Assembly: GCA_913055635.1 (NCBI GenBank) | Contig: CAJXLK010000041.1 | Coordinates: 1 to 34,056 of the forward strand | DNA: 34,056 nucleotides | DNA from: an uncultured Bacteroidota bacterium | GTDB lineage: Bacteria; Bacteroidota; Bacteroidia; Bacteroidales; UBA12077 | Direction: 5' to 3' | In this document: positions 1-7,228 of the stretch, in pieces | How positions within the stretch are numbered: the first letter of the stretch is position 1 | Layout: every line of letters begins with the position of its first letter | Program-made: the position numbers and the translations under genes | Notes under the pieces: model-generated | The model's input: only the letters and a program-made list of their open reading frames with translations | The model's database searches: none | Told to the model about the DNA's origin: nothing

Positions 1-183
1 GGAGACCCCCATGACAAAGACGACCGAAAGGGCCATCACCACAGAGGGTTCCAGTTTAACGGTAATGGCCAGGGCGGAACAAATGCCCAAAACCTGCACG
101 GTAATGGGGTTGGTGTCGTCCAGGGGTTCCCGCAACAACTTCATGTTCTTGGAAGAAAATAAGGGTTCTCTATCTTGGCTCAT
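1..183 (-). CDS. nqrD: Na+-translocating NADH:quinone reductase subunit D (5' part only)
   Basis: This is the N-terminal 61 codons of NqrD, cut by the window edge. It starts at the ATG at 183, 2 bases after the nqrC stop codon. The residues PITVQVLGICSALAITVKLE match the opening of the NqrD/RnfD-E type membrane subunit, where the first transmembrane helix begins. In the family NqrD is an integral membrane subunit that, with NqrE, helps hold a membrane iron centre and takes part in Na+ translocation. The position after nqrC is the universal nqrABCDEF order, so nqrE and nqrF should lie just outside. The identification is secure from sequence and context; the C-terminal part cannot be assessed. 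Confidence 0.93.
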   Translation of the reverse strand, partial: MSQDREPLFSSKNMKLLREPLDDTNPITVQVLGICSALAITVKLEPSVVMALSVVFVMGVS

Positions 184-185
184 AA

Positions 186-896
186 TCAGTTATTTTTTTG
201 CTTCTCTTTCAAATAAGGCACATACACGCCGATAATGTCTTCCAGCATATTGTCAACCCCCGTGCTGGTAATTGTTCCTCCGGAGATGCCGTCTACAGCG
301 TGCGGGGCATCTTCGGGGGCTCCACCTTTGACCACGTTCACCGAAACAAATTCCCCCTGCTCGTTGAAGATGGTCTTGCCAATGAACTGTTTCTGAAATT
401 CGCGGGTGGCAATTTCAGCGCCCAACCCGGGGGTTTCGCTGTCATGGCTAAAGTTGGTGCCATATATGGTGTTATAATCATCCTCCAGGGCAACATATCC
501 CCAAATGGGGCCCCACAGGCCTTTGCCCCGCACAGGTATCACGTATTGCCTGGCTTCCTCGCCTTTGGTGGCAACAAAAACAGGTAAATTCCGGTTCTCG
601 TTTTTTTTGGTGATCTCCTTGGCCAGGTTCACCGAAAACGCATCCACCCCTTCCTGGCGTTCACCCTTATGGTTGATCACATAGCTGTCGGTGATCACCC
701 GGTCGTAGGTTTCCAGTACATTGTCTTTGGTGGTCTGCATGTTCAGGGAAAGCAATATATTCTGCTTTTTGTTGACCTCAATGTTCTTCTTTTGCAGGGG
801 TTGCAACTCCATGGCCACAATCGATAAAACGGCAGCCACAACGACGACCATAATGGCCGAGAAGGTAAAGATATAGGTATTGGAATAATTTTTCAT
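186..896 (-). CDS. nqrC: Na+-translocating NADH:quinone reductase subunit C
   Basis: 236 residues. There is one N-terminal membrane anchor (about residues 8-28), then a soluble periplasmic FMN-binding domain. The flavinylation motif is visible as S205-G-G-T208-I-T-S, so T208 is the expected threonine carrying covalent FMN; the canonical motif is SGAT, and here Ala is Gly. GDxxVxxxxxHxExPGLGAEI-type residues (HDSETPGLGAEIATREFQ, about 151-168) are also typical. In the family NqrC passes electrons between the NqrF/NqrD-E centres and NqrB. The gene lies between nqrB and nqrD in an evident operon. ApbE, needed for FMN attachment, is not in this window. Confidence 0.95.
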   Translation of the reverse strand: MKNYSNTYIFTFSAIMVVVVAAVLSIVAMELQPLQKKNIEVNKKQNILLSLNMQTTKDNVLETYDRVITDSYVINHKGERQEGVDAFSVNLAKEITKKNENRNLPVFVATKGEEARQYVIPVRGKGLWGPIWGYVALEDDYNTIYGTNFSHDSETPGLGAEIATREFQKQFIGKTIFNEQGEFVSVNVVKGGAPEDAPHAVDGISGGTITSTGVDNMLEDIIGVYVPYLKEKQKNN

Positions 897-910
897 AGCT
901 GAAGGTTTTA

Positions 911-2083
911 TTAAGCGGCTTGTAGGCTTGCCCGTTTCTGTCTTTTCTTAATATTGGATTCCACAACATAATGATCGATCAGCGGGGCGAACACATTCAT
1001 CAACAGGATGGCCAGCATCACCCCTTCCGGGTATGCCGGGTTGACTACCCGGATCAGGATGGCCAGCAGGCCAATTAAAAAACCATAAATATACTTGCCC
1101 TTGCGGGTCTGGCTGGCCGATACGGGATCGGTGGCCATAAAGACGGCACCGAAAGCAAAACCACCCATTATCAGGTGTTTCCAGGCGGGTATGGCCATAA
1201 ATTCGTTGACGGCAAACAGGTTCAACAATCCACCCATGAACAGGGCTCCGATAACGGTCGAGAGCATGATGCGCCAACTCCCCACACCGGTAAACAGCAG
1301 GATGAATGCCCCGACCAACACGGCCAGGGTAGAAGTCTCTCCAATGGATCCGGGAATCAAGCCAAAGAACATCTCACTGGCCTCGGGCATCTGTTCGACC
1401 TGGCCCTCGGCAGCCAGCGAAAGGGGTGTGGCCCCGGAAAACCCGTCTACAATACCCTGGCCCGACATCAATCCGTGGGTCCAAACCTGGTTGCCCGACA
1501 TGTAAGCGGGATAGGCAAAAAACAAAAAGGCCCGTGCCAACAGCGCCGGGTTGAGGATGTTCATGCCTGTGCCGCCAAACACTTCCTTACCAATGATCAC
1601 GGCAAAGGCCGTGGCCACGGCTACCATCCAAAGCGGCACATCCACCGGCAAAACCAGCGGGATGAGCATGCCCGAGACCAGGAAACCCTCATTGACTTCA
1701 TGGCCCCGTATCTGGGCAAAAGCAAATTCGATGGCCAGCCCCGTTACATAGGAAACCACAATGATGGGAAAGACCAGCTTGAAGCCTTCCCAGAACAATT
1801 GAAGCGTCGTTACCCCGGCTCCCATCTGTCCGGTGGCCAGATAATGCTGATAACCCACATTCCACATGCCAAAAAGCAGGGTCGGAATCAAAGCAATAAC
1901 CACCAGGCTCATCGTACGCTTCATATCGATGGCATCACGAATATGACTGCCCTGGGTGGTGACCTGATCAGGAACAAACAAAAAGGTCTCAAAGGCCTCA
2001 AAGGTCGAATGCAACTTTTCAAACTTACCCCCCTTCTCAAAATGGGGCTTTATATCATCAACGAATTTTCTTAATCGGCTCAT
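911..2083 (-). CDS. nqrB: Na+-translocating NADH:quinone reductase subunit B
   Basis: 390 residues from the ATG at 2083. A reading that begins 9 bases upstream would need a TTG start, so the ATG is preferred. It is a polytopic membrane protein with about ten hydrophobic helices. The second covalent FMN site of the complex is visible as F-S-G-A-T-P-L-S, the Thr being about residue 219. It is followed by the conserved GxxPGSIGETSTLAVLVGA region. NqrB is the main Na+-conducting and quinone-reducing subunit in the family. It sits 26 bases after nqrA and 14 bases before nqrC on the same strand, so the genes are certainly co-transcribed. The length is slightly short of the usual 410-415 residues but nothing essential seems missing. 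Confidence 0.95.
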   Translation of the reverse strand: MSRLRKFVDDIKPHFEKGGKFEKLHSTFEAFETFLFVPDQVTTQGSHIRDAIDMKRTMSLVVIALIPTLLFGMWNVGYQHYLATGQMGAGVTTLQLFWEGFKLVFPIIVVSYVTGLAIEFAFAQIRGHEVNEGFLVSGMLIPLVLPVDVPLWMVAVATAFAVIIGKEVFGGTGMNILNPALLARAFLFFAYPAYMSGNQVWTHGLMSGQGIVDGFSGATPLSLAAEGQVEQMPEASEMFFGLIPGSIGETSTLAVLVGAFILLFTGVGSWRIMLSTVIGALFMGGLLNLFAVNEFMAIPAWKHLIMGGFAFGAVFMATDPVSASQTRKGKYIYGFLIGLLAILIRVVNPAYPEGVMLAILLMNVFAPLIDHYVVESNIKKRQKRASLQAA

Positions 2084-2109
2084 GTATATCAATTAAAGAT
2101 TATTCCACA

Positions 2110-3462
2110 TTAGCTCATTTCTTCGATCATCATGTTCAACCCCTGTCGGACAACTGACTGTACAGGGGTTTTGGAAGTACAAACAAATTCACACAGGGCG
2201 AAGTCTTCCTCATCCACCTCATAAATGCCCAACTTTTCCATCAACTCAACGTCACCGATCATAATGGCCTTGAGCAGCTCGACGGGGTAGATATCCAGCG
2301 GGCAAACCTTTTCATATTCACCCGATACCACAAAAGCCCGCTCGCCGCCTTTGAGATTGGTATCTATGCGGTATTTGCGATTGGGCTGCAACCAGGAGAA
2401 AAACGAACGGGAAGTGCTGAATTTGTTCAAACCGGGAAGGGCCCAACCCAACAATTCATGGTAATTGCCTTCGGGAATCACCGTGACCTGGTCGTGGTAG
2501 TGCCCCAGATACCCATCGCTGTTGACCTGATCGCCGGTCAACACATGGCCGCTGATATAGCGCAGGGTGCCCGGGCTGACGTTGCCGCGCACCAGCTGCT
2601 CAATGCTGCGGCCCCTTAAAACCCGGTAATAAAGAGGTTTCTCAACCTCCGAACCGGTAAGGGCAATCACCTTCGAGGCATCATATATCCCCCGGCCAAA
2701 AAGCTTACCAATGGTAATGATGTCCTGGGGATATATGTACCATACAATATCACCCGCGTTGATCGGATCAATCCGGTTGATTTGAACCCCAACATTGCCC
2801 GCCGGATGAGGCCCCTTGAAGTAGTGATGCTCCACGCCCCGGGCCTGGGTGAAGACTTCCGAAGGAGGATAAGCCGCATTCAAATTCAAATGAATCTTTC
2901 CTTCAGTCAGTTGGCCAAGGGCATCGATCCCCCGCTGAAAATTCTCCCCCTCTCCTTTTACCAAAATATCGTTATCAGGTGCCAGAGGTGCTGTATCAAA
3001 ACCGGAAATGAAAATCGATTGGGGCGTATCTGCCGGATTGGCAATGGTCGAATAGGGCCTTTGCCTGATAAAAGTCCATAATCCGGACTTCACTAGCTTA
3101 TCAACCACTTCATCACGTTTCATCTCCCGGGGTTCACCCTTTCCAAATTCTTCATATTCCATCTTCTCATCCGCCTCAACCACCACTTCCAGGATCTTCC
3201 TTCGCTCACCCCGGTTCACAGCCACCACTTTTCCACTCACAGGCGATGGAAAACGCACATCCGGCAGTTGCTTATTGTAGAATAAAGGTGAACCCGCTTT
3301 AACCCGATCGCCCTCATGGGCAATGAGCTTGGTCCGCATCCAGTGAAAATCCGTTGGCTTAACCGCATAATAGCGGGCAGGCTCAGGGGTGCGAACCACC
3401 TTTTCGGCTTCACCCTTCAAAGGAATATCTAACCCTCGTTTTATCTTATAAACGTTTGGCAT
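2110..3462 (-). CDS. nqrA: Na+-translocating NADH:quinone reductase subunit A
   Basis: 450 residues, close to the family norm of about 447, starting MPNVYKIKRGLDIPLKG, a typical NqrA opening. It is a soluble cytoplasmic-side subunit with an N-terminal barrel-sandwich (RnfC-like) fold: FPSPVSGKVVAVNRGERRK at about residues 71-89 is the lipoyl-like hairpin. NqrA binds near the quinone site; no iron-sulfur cysteines are expected and none are arranged as such. It is the first gene of the operon, with a good Bacteroidota promoter 25-56 bases upstream (3487-3518). The complex oxidises NADH, reduces quinone and pumps Na+ outward, which could supply the gradient used or reinforced by the Mrp-like complex encoded divergently. 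Confidence 0.96.
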   Translation of the reverse strand: MPNVYKIKRGLDIPLKGEAEKVVRTPEPARYYAVKPTDFHWMRTKLIAHEGDRVKAGSPLFYNKQLPDVRFPSPVSGKVVAVNRGERRKILEVVVEADEKMEYEEFGKGEPREMKRDEVVDKLVKSGLWTFIRQRPYSTIANPADTPQSIFISGFDTAPLAPDNDILVKGEGENFQRGIDALGQLTEGKIHLNLNAAYPPSEVFTQARGVEHHYFKGPHPAGNVGVQINRIDPINAGDIVWYIYPQDIITIGKLFGRGIYDASKVIALTGSEVEKPLYYRVLRGRSIEQLVRGNVSPGTLRYISGHVLTGDQVNSDGYLGHYHDQVTVIPEGNYHELLGWALPGLNKFSTSRSFFSWLQPNRKYRIDTNLKGGERAFVVSGEYEKVCPLDIYPVELLKAIMIGDVELMEKLGIYEVDEEDFALCEFVCTSKTPVQSVVRQGLNMMIEEMS

Positions 3463-3486
3463 TGTTGAAGTTTGTTAGATTTGTAA

Positions 3487-3518
3487 CAAATATAGTCATC
3501 TTTTGACGTTTCCCCAAA
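3487..3518 (-). promoter_or_regulatory. Predicted Bacteroidota housekeeping promoter of the nqr operon
   Basis: Read on the minus strand, a TTTG at 3518-3515 is followed after exactly 20 bases by TATATTTG at 3494-3487. This matches the known Bacteroidota sigma factor consensus (TTTG at -33 and TAnnTTTG at -7). Transcription would begin near 3480, about 18 bases before the nqrA ATG. The -33 box lies in the loop of a small CCCC-AAA-GGGG hairpin followed by T6 on the plus strand (3512-3528), which could also act as a weak plus-strand terminator. Confidence 0.65.
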
Positions 3519-3696
3519 GGGGCTTTTTTAGATATACAAAATTCAAAAAAAAATTGTTTGCAGGCTTCTCATTCCTATAAATGGATTTATTTTTCTCATT
3601 CAAAAAAAATGGATCCACCTTATTATCCCCCGACTAAAGGCATTCCATTGACCGGCCAAAGGCTTTCGTCCATTGCCATTTCCTAAGGCCCTGTCA

Positions 3697-4386
3697 TCAG
3701 CCTGCTTTAGCCATCCGCTCCAGAGCCGCCATATCCTTAACCTTTATATACCCCTTACTCTCAACGACATATCCTTGCCGGATAAATTCCTGCATGGTCC
3801 GCACTACACTCATCATCGACATGCCGGAAAACTCGGCCAGGTCGTTGCGGGAGAGTTTAAAGGGAAACTCCAGGGCATCAAATACTTCCCGGCACAGGTA
3901 TATCAACGAATCCGACAGGCGACCCCTGGTCTGTTTGTGGGTGAGGCTTATCAGCTTGCTGCGCAGTTGATGTGTCTCCTCATTCACATACCGCATGACC
4001 GAGTGGGCAAAAGAACCATTATCATAGACCAGCTGCTCCAGGATCTTCCGGTCAATCGAACAGATGTCCGATGCCCCCAGTGCAGCTACTGAAAAAGGAT
4101 ACGTCTCGCGAGTAAATAAATTGGATAAACCGATGAAGGACCCCTCCGGCAGAATCTGGTAGATCAGGTTGCGATTGGAATCCACCTCCTGATAAACCTT
4201 AACCAGACCCTGCTTGACATACAACATATGGGTGACAAAACTGCCTTGTTTGACGATGGTTTCCCCGCTCTTATAGTTGACCTGTACTTTGCTTTCGCTG
4301 GTCGACTGCAGTTCCAGATCCCCCAATTGCTTAAAGCACTGGGATTTAAACGGGCAATCTCTGCATTCCTGTTCCTTGGTTGCCAT
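3697..4386 (-). CDS. Crp/Fnr-family transcription regulator with an FNR-type 4Fe-4S cysteine set
   Basis: 229 residues. The N-terminus has C8-x2-C11-x5-C17, the same spacing as C20-C23-C29 of E. coli FNR. C109 in GASDICSID sits 92 residues after C17, against 93 in FNR (C122). These four cysteines are the expected ligands of an oxygen-sensitive [4Fe-4S] cluster. A cyclic-nucleotide-type beta-roll (about 30-110), a dimerisation helix (about 112-145) and a C-terminal winged helix-turn-helix follow; the recognition helix region is LAEFSGMSMMSVVRTMQEF. The gene lies between nqr (same strand, 234 bases downstream) and the divergent mbx-like operon, so it is a natural candidate to control one or both by redox state. 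Its targets are inferred, not shown. Confidence 0.88.
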   Translation of the reverse strand: MATKEQECRDCPFKSQCFKQLGDLELQSTSESKVQVNYKSGETIVKQGSFVTHMLYVKQGLVKVYQEVDSNRNLIYQILPEGSFIGLSNLFTRETYPFSVAALGASDICSIDRKILEQLVYDNGSFAHSVMRYVNEETHQLRSKLISLTHKQTRGRLSDSLIYLCREVFDALEFPFKLSRNDLAEFSGMSMMSVVRTMQEFIRQGYVVESKGYIKVKDMAALERMAKAG

Positions 4387-4416
4387 CCTTATGGCTTTTT
4401 AAACTTCAAAGGGATA

Positions 4417-4424
4417 CAAATATA
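4417..4424 (-). promoter_or_regulatory. Predicted -7 box of the fnr-like gene
   Basis: On the minus strand the octamer reads TATATTTG, identical to the -7 box predicted for nqrA, and ends 30 bases before the ATG at 4386. No convincing TTTG lies at the right distance upstream, which is common in weak or regulated promoters. Confidence 0.45.
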
Positions 4425-4460
4425 TATGAATTTATAGATTATTCCATGTATACAATGAAT

Positions 4461-4505
4461 TAAACCTGGGTTTAAATTTTTTTCGACCTGTGTTAACCTG
4501 GTTTA
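4461..4505. promoter_or_regulatory. Two near-identical AACCTGG palindromes between the divergent genes
   Basis: TAAACC-TG-GGTTTA at 4461-4474 is a perfect 6-2-6 inverted repeat. A second, TTAACC-T-GGTTTA-like site occupies 4493-4505. Their starts are 32 bases apart, close to three helical turns. The pair lies between the fnr-like gene and the mbx-like operon, a natural operator position. Which regulator binds is unknown; the sequence is not the canonical FNR box TTGAT-N4-ATCAA. Confidence 0.45.
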
Positions 4506-4551
4506 TTTTGTACAATAGATATTGAAATAAAGAGATCACCAAAATAGTTGC

Positions 4552-4559
4552 TAAATTTG
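4552..4559 (+). promoter_or_regulatory. Possible -7 box for the mbx-like operon
   Basis: TAAATTTG fits TAnnTTTG and would place the transcript start near 4566, about 38 bases before the first ATG. There is no well-placed TTTG at -33 (the nearest TTG is at 4522-4524), so activation by a regulator bound at 4461-4505 is plausible. This rests on motif match only. Confidence 0.35.
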
Positions 4560-4603
4560 TTATATAGAAAATTTTATATATCTACAGGTGTAAATTCGTC
4601 AAA

Positions 4604-5098
4604 ATGCAGATAAAGAATATTTTAGTGGCCACCCTCATTGGATTTATTTTCTGGGTGCTGCTCAACAACACACTGGACCCCCTTATTCTGGCCATCGGGG
4701 CTGGTTTGGCGCTGATTCTGGCCCTGCTGTTCTGTGCCCGATGCAACGTATTTTCTGAATTGAAGGTGACACCGGCAGCATTTGGCTACACCTTCCTTTA
4801 CCTGGGCGTTTTCCTCGTCGAGTTGGTCAAATCCAACCTGGATGTGGCAAGCCGGGTGATAACCCCGTCCCTGCCCATCAATCCGGGCATCGTCGAGGTC
4901 AAAACGCATCTTAAATCCAGGATGGGGCGCATGATCCTGGCCAATTCCATCACCCTGACCCCGGGTACCCTGACCATCGACATCCACGAAGACACCCTTT
5001 ACATCCACTGGATCGATGTGCAGACGGAAGATAAGCAGGGAGCTACCGAAAAAATCGTTCGCAAATTCGAAAAATACCTGGAAAAAATCTATGGTTGA
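4604..5098 (+). CDS. MrpE/MbxA-like subunit of an antiporter-containing membrane complex
   Basis: 164 residues. There are two or three N-terminal hydrophobic segments, then a soluble domain ending in the MrpE signature region GRMILANSITLTPGTLTIDI and YIHWIDV. In Mrp antiporters and in archaeal MBH/MBX complexes this subunit (MrpE, MbhA, MbxA) is part of the Na+ translocation module. It is the first gene of the operon and overlaps the next gene by 8 bases. The length fits MrpE (about 160). Assignment to a respiratory complex rather than a stand-alone Mrp antiporter comes from the genes that follow. Confidence 0.9.
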   Translation: MQIKNILVATLIGFIFWVLLNNTLDPLILAIGAGLALILALLFCARCNVFSELKVTPAAFGYTFLYLGVFLVELVKSNLDVASRVITPSLPINPGIVEVKTHLKSRMGRMILANSITLTPGTLTIDIHEDTLYIHWIDVQTEDKQGATEKIVRKFEKYLEKIYG

Positions 5099-5351
5099 AA
5101 CAATATTAACAATCGCAGCAGGGATCATGTTGCTATCACTGATCCTCTCGATCATTCGATTTATCAAGGGGCCCTGTTACACCGACCGGGTCATTTCGTT
5201 TGATGTGATGACCATTGCCTCCCTGGCGATCATCGCCACGGTAGCCTATCTGACCCAGCGGATCATTTACCTGGACATCGCCATGGTCTATGGCATTTTG
5301 AGTTTTTTGGGCGTGCTGGTGGTGGCCAGATACCTGGAAAGGGGGTTATAA
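5091..5351 (+). CDS. MrpF/MbxB-like subunit
   Basis: 86 residues from the ATG at 5091. An upstream in-frame start would produce an unlikely basic leader overlapping the previous gene by more than 80 bases. Three transmembrane helices are apparent, with the MrpF signature IRFIKGPCYTDRVISFDVMT, in which the Asp/Arg pair is conserved. It is a small integral subunit of the Mrp/MBH ion-translocation module and its length is typical (about 85-95). It is followed by an unusually long gap (195 bases) before the next subunit, although the rest of the set is overlapping. Confidence 0.88.
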   Translation: MVETILTIAAGIMLLSLILSIIRFIKGPCYTDRVISFDVMTIASLAIIATVAYLTQRIIYLDIAMVYGILSFLGVLVVARYLERGL

Positions 5352-5546
5352 GGATACCCCGGCTTCCCGCATGCAGGCGGCTGTTTGACGAACGAATGCA
5401 TCCATCATGGGGCGATAAGGGCGGGGGTTCAATACCAGTTGAATCAACACGACACATTTATAACATTCAATATCAGACAAATCAACATTTAACACCATTA
5501 TAACAGGGGATTTCAGACAGATCTCTGACCAAATGAGGCATCAAAT

Positions 5547-5909
5547 ATGGAGTTACTGGCAATCATAGGCGCATTGATCACCCTGGCGGGAAGCATTTTC
5601 CTGCTGTTGGGTGCAATCGGGCTGTTGCGCATGCCCGACAGTTATAACCGGATTCAGGCCGGTACCAAAGCTTCCACCCTTGGCACCATTTTGTCTTTTG
5701 CAGGCATTTTGCTGATTATGCCGGGATGGTGGGGTAAGCTGCTGGTTCTGATTATTTCGGTGATCATTACCAACCCGGTTTCATCGCATGTTTTGGCGCG
5801 GGCCGCGCACTATATGGGCGTACCCCTGACCAAAACCACTTTGGTGGATAAATACCGGGAGGAAGAAGAATACATTGCAGTAAAAGATCAAAACAACGAA
5901 TCCACATGA
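5547..5909 (+). CDS. MrpG/MbxC-like subunit
   Basis: 120 residues with three hydrophobic helices. The MrpG motif LLGAIGLLRMPDSYNRIQAG and the downstream KASTLGT segment are clear. In Mrp and MBH/MBX complexes this small subunit packs in the antiporter-like proximal module. The stop overlaps the start of the next gene as ATGA, indicating translational coupling. The preceding 195-base gap contains no gene I can support; only a short TCAGA/TCTGA inverted repeat (5513-5528) is visible there. Confidence 0.9.
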   Translation: MELLAIIGALITLAGSIFLLLGAIGLLRMPDSYNRIQAGTKASTLGTILSFAGILLIMPGWWGKLLVLIISVIITNPVSSHVLARAAHYMGVPLTKTTLVDKYREEEEYIAVKDQNNEST

Positions 5910-6160
5910 TACTCAAACTCATTGCCATCGTACTGGCCCTGGCCATTTTGCTGATGGGCGTTATTGCAGTGGAAAACAAGAAGCTGGTGGTGGCGGTCAT
6001 TGCAGCCGGGGTGGTAAGCCTTTTTGCCTCGGTTTTTTATCTGCTTCTGGCGGCACCCGATGTGGCCATGACAGAAGCGGCCATTGGCAGCGGGCTTTCG
6101 ACCATCATCTTTTTCTACGTATTGAATAAAATCAAAAAAGACCGCAAGGACCATGCTTAA
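5906..6160 (+). CDS. DUF4040/MbxD-like subunit (MrpA C-terminal segment as a separate protein)
   Basis: 84 residues with three hydrophobic helices. LAAPDVAMTEAAIGSGLST is the DUF4040 signature found in MbhD and in the C-terminal part of MrpA. In bacteria with a classical Mrp antiporter this domain is fused to the large MrpA protein; here it is a stand-alone protein, as in archaeal MBH and MBX. That and the absence of any MrpA-type N-terminus argue for a respiratory complex. It overlaps the genes on both sides by 4 and 8 bases. Confidence 0.88.
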   Translation: MILKLIAIVLALAILLMGVIAVENKKLVVAVIAAGVVSLFASVFYLLLAAPDVAMTEAAIGSGLSTIIFFYVLNKIKKDRKDHA

Positions 6161-6857
6161 AAAGATATTTTTCCTTCTGGTACTGGCCGGATTTGCTGTG
6201 ATGCTGTTCAATGCCTATGGCCTGAGCGGGCCCGATCAGCAGCTCAATGATGTGGCCGCCCACTATGCCGAAAAAGGGCCACAGGAAGTGGGCGCGGCCA
6301 ACCTGGTGGCCTCGGTGATTGTTACCTACCGGGGCCTGGATACCCTGGGCGAGGTCACCATATTGTTCCTGGCTGCTTCTATTATCGGTTTTTTCCTGAA
6401 AGCCCGCCGGGATAACCAACGCGCCCCAAAACAAGTGCGCAAAACAAGCGAAATACTGGAAACAGCCGCCAAAGTCATCACCCCGGTCATCTTCCTCTTC
6501 GGAATATACGTCTTCATCAACGGCCATCTTACACCCGGTGGCGGATTCCAGGGGGGAGCCATCATTGCTTCCGGGTTGGTGCTGATGCTGCTGGCCAACC
6601 CGGTGAAGAAAATCAACCACAACATCATCCGGGTGATCGAATCCATCTCGGGTTTTTCCTTCATATTGCTGGGCATCTTCGGGCTGTTGCTGGCCGGAGG
6701 TTTTCTCGACAATGCCTTCCTCCCGCTCGGGGATTTTGGAACCCTTCTTAGTGCCGGGGCCGTCCCCCTGATCTACATCTTTATCGGCCTGAAAGTAGGG
6801 GCTGAATTATCGGGCATTGTCAGCAATTTACAAGAAACGCAGAAAGAGCAGATATAA
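6153..6857 (+). CDS. MbhE-MrpB fusion subunit (MbxF-like)
   Basis: 234 residues. The first half (about 1-90) carries ANLVASVIVTYRGLDTLGE and a following helix, matching MbhE or the last part of MrpA. The second half (about 100-230) is MrpB/MbhF-like, with GHLTPGGGFQGG at the conserved loop and three to four helices. It completes the set of small Mrp-type subunits. Start and stop overlap neighbours (TAATG at its end). Family knowledge places this subunit in the Na+-translocating unit; ion specificity cannot be read from sequence alone. Confidence 0.88.
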   Translation: MLKKIFFLLVLAGFAVMLFNAYGLSGPDQQLNDVAAHYAEKGPQEVGAANLVASVIVTYRGLDTLGEVTILFLAASIIGFFLKARRDNQRAPKQVRKTSEILETAAKVITPVIFLFGIYVFINGHLTPGGGFQGGAIIASGLVLMLLANPVKKINHNIIRVIESISGFSFILLGIFGLLLAGGFLDNAFLPLGDFGTLLSAGAVPLIYIFIGLKVGAELSGIVSNLQETQKEQI

Positions 6858-7228
6858 TGGAACACATCAGCTTGTCACAAATAGCGATCGTCGCAGGCAT
6901 ACTGCTGATCCTGATTGGCCTGTGGGCAATCATATCCCAGCGAAACATCATCAAGATGATCATCGGTTTTTCCCTCTTTGATACCGGGATCCACATTGTG
7001 ATGGTGGGGGTGGGATACGTCAGGGGCAAAACAGCGCCCGTCCTCGATGAAGCGGTCAATGTGAAAGAGGCCGCCCGGCAAATCGTCGACCCCCTGCCCC
7101 AGGCCCTGGTTTTGACGGCCATCGTCATCGGCCTGGGCATTACCGCCCTGATGCTGGCTTATGCCCTGCGGCTTTACCAGAAGAAAAAAACGCTTGATGT
7201 CAAAAAATTTAATGATCTGAAATGGTAG
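6857..7228 (+). CDS. MrpC/NuoK-like subunit (MbxG-like)
   Basis: 123 residues with three helices, homologous to MrpC and NuoK. The segment ISQRNIIKMIIGFSLFDTGIHIVMVGVGYV corresponds to the two conserved helices, though the NuoK carboxylate pattern is only partly kept (Asp in LFDTGIH). A soluble insert of about 25 residues (APVLDEAVNVKEAARQIVDP) precedes PLPQALVLTAIVIGLGITA, the usual MrpC end. It overlaps the antiporter gene by 7 bases. Confidence 0.9.
   Translation: MEHISLSQIAIVAGILLILIGLWAIISQRNIIKMIIGFSLFDTGIHIVMVGVGYVRGKTAPVLDEAVNVKEAARQIVDPLPQALVLTAIVIGLGITALMLAYALRLYQKKKTLDVKKFNDLKW

Noticed and set aside
1175-2074. 299-codon plus-strand frame across nqrB
   Set aside because: The His/Gln/Gly-rich composition is typical of an antisense shadow; NqrB on the other strand is certain.
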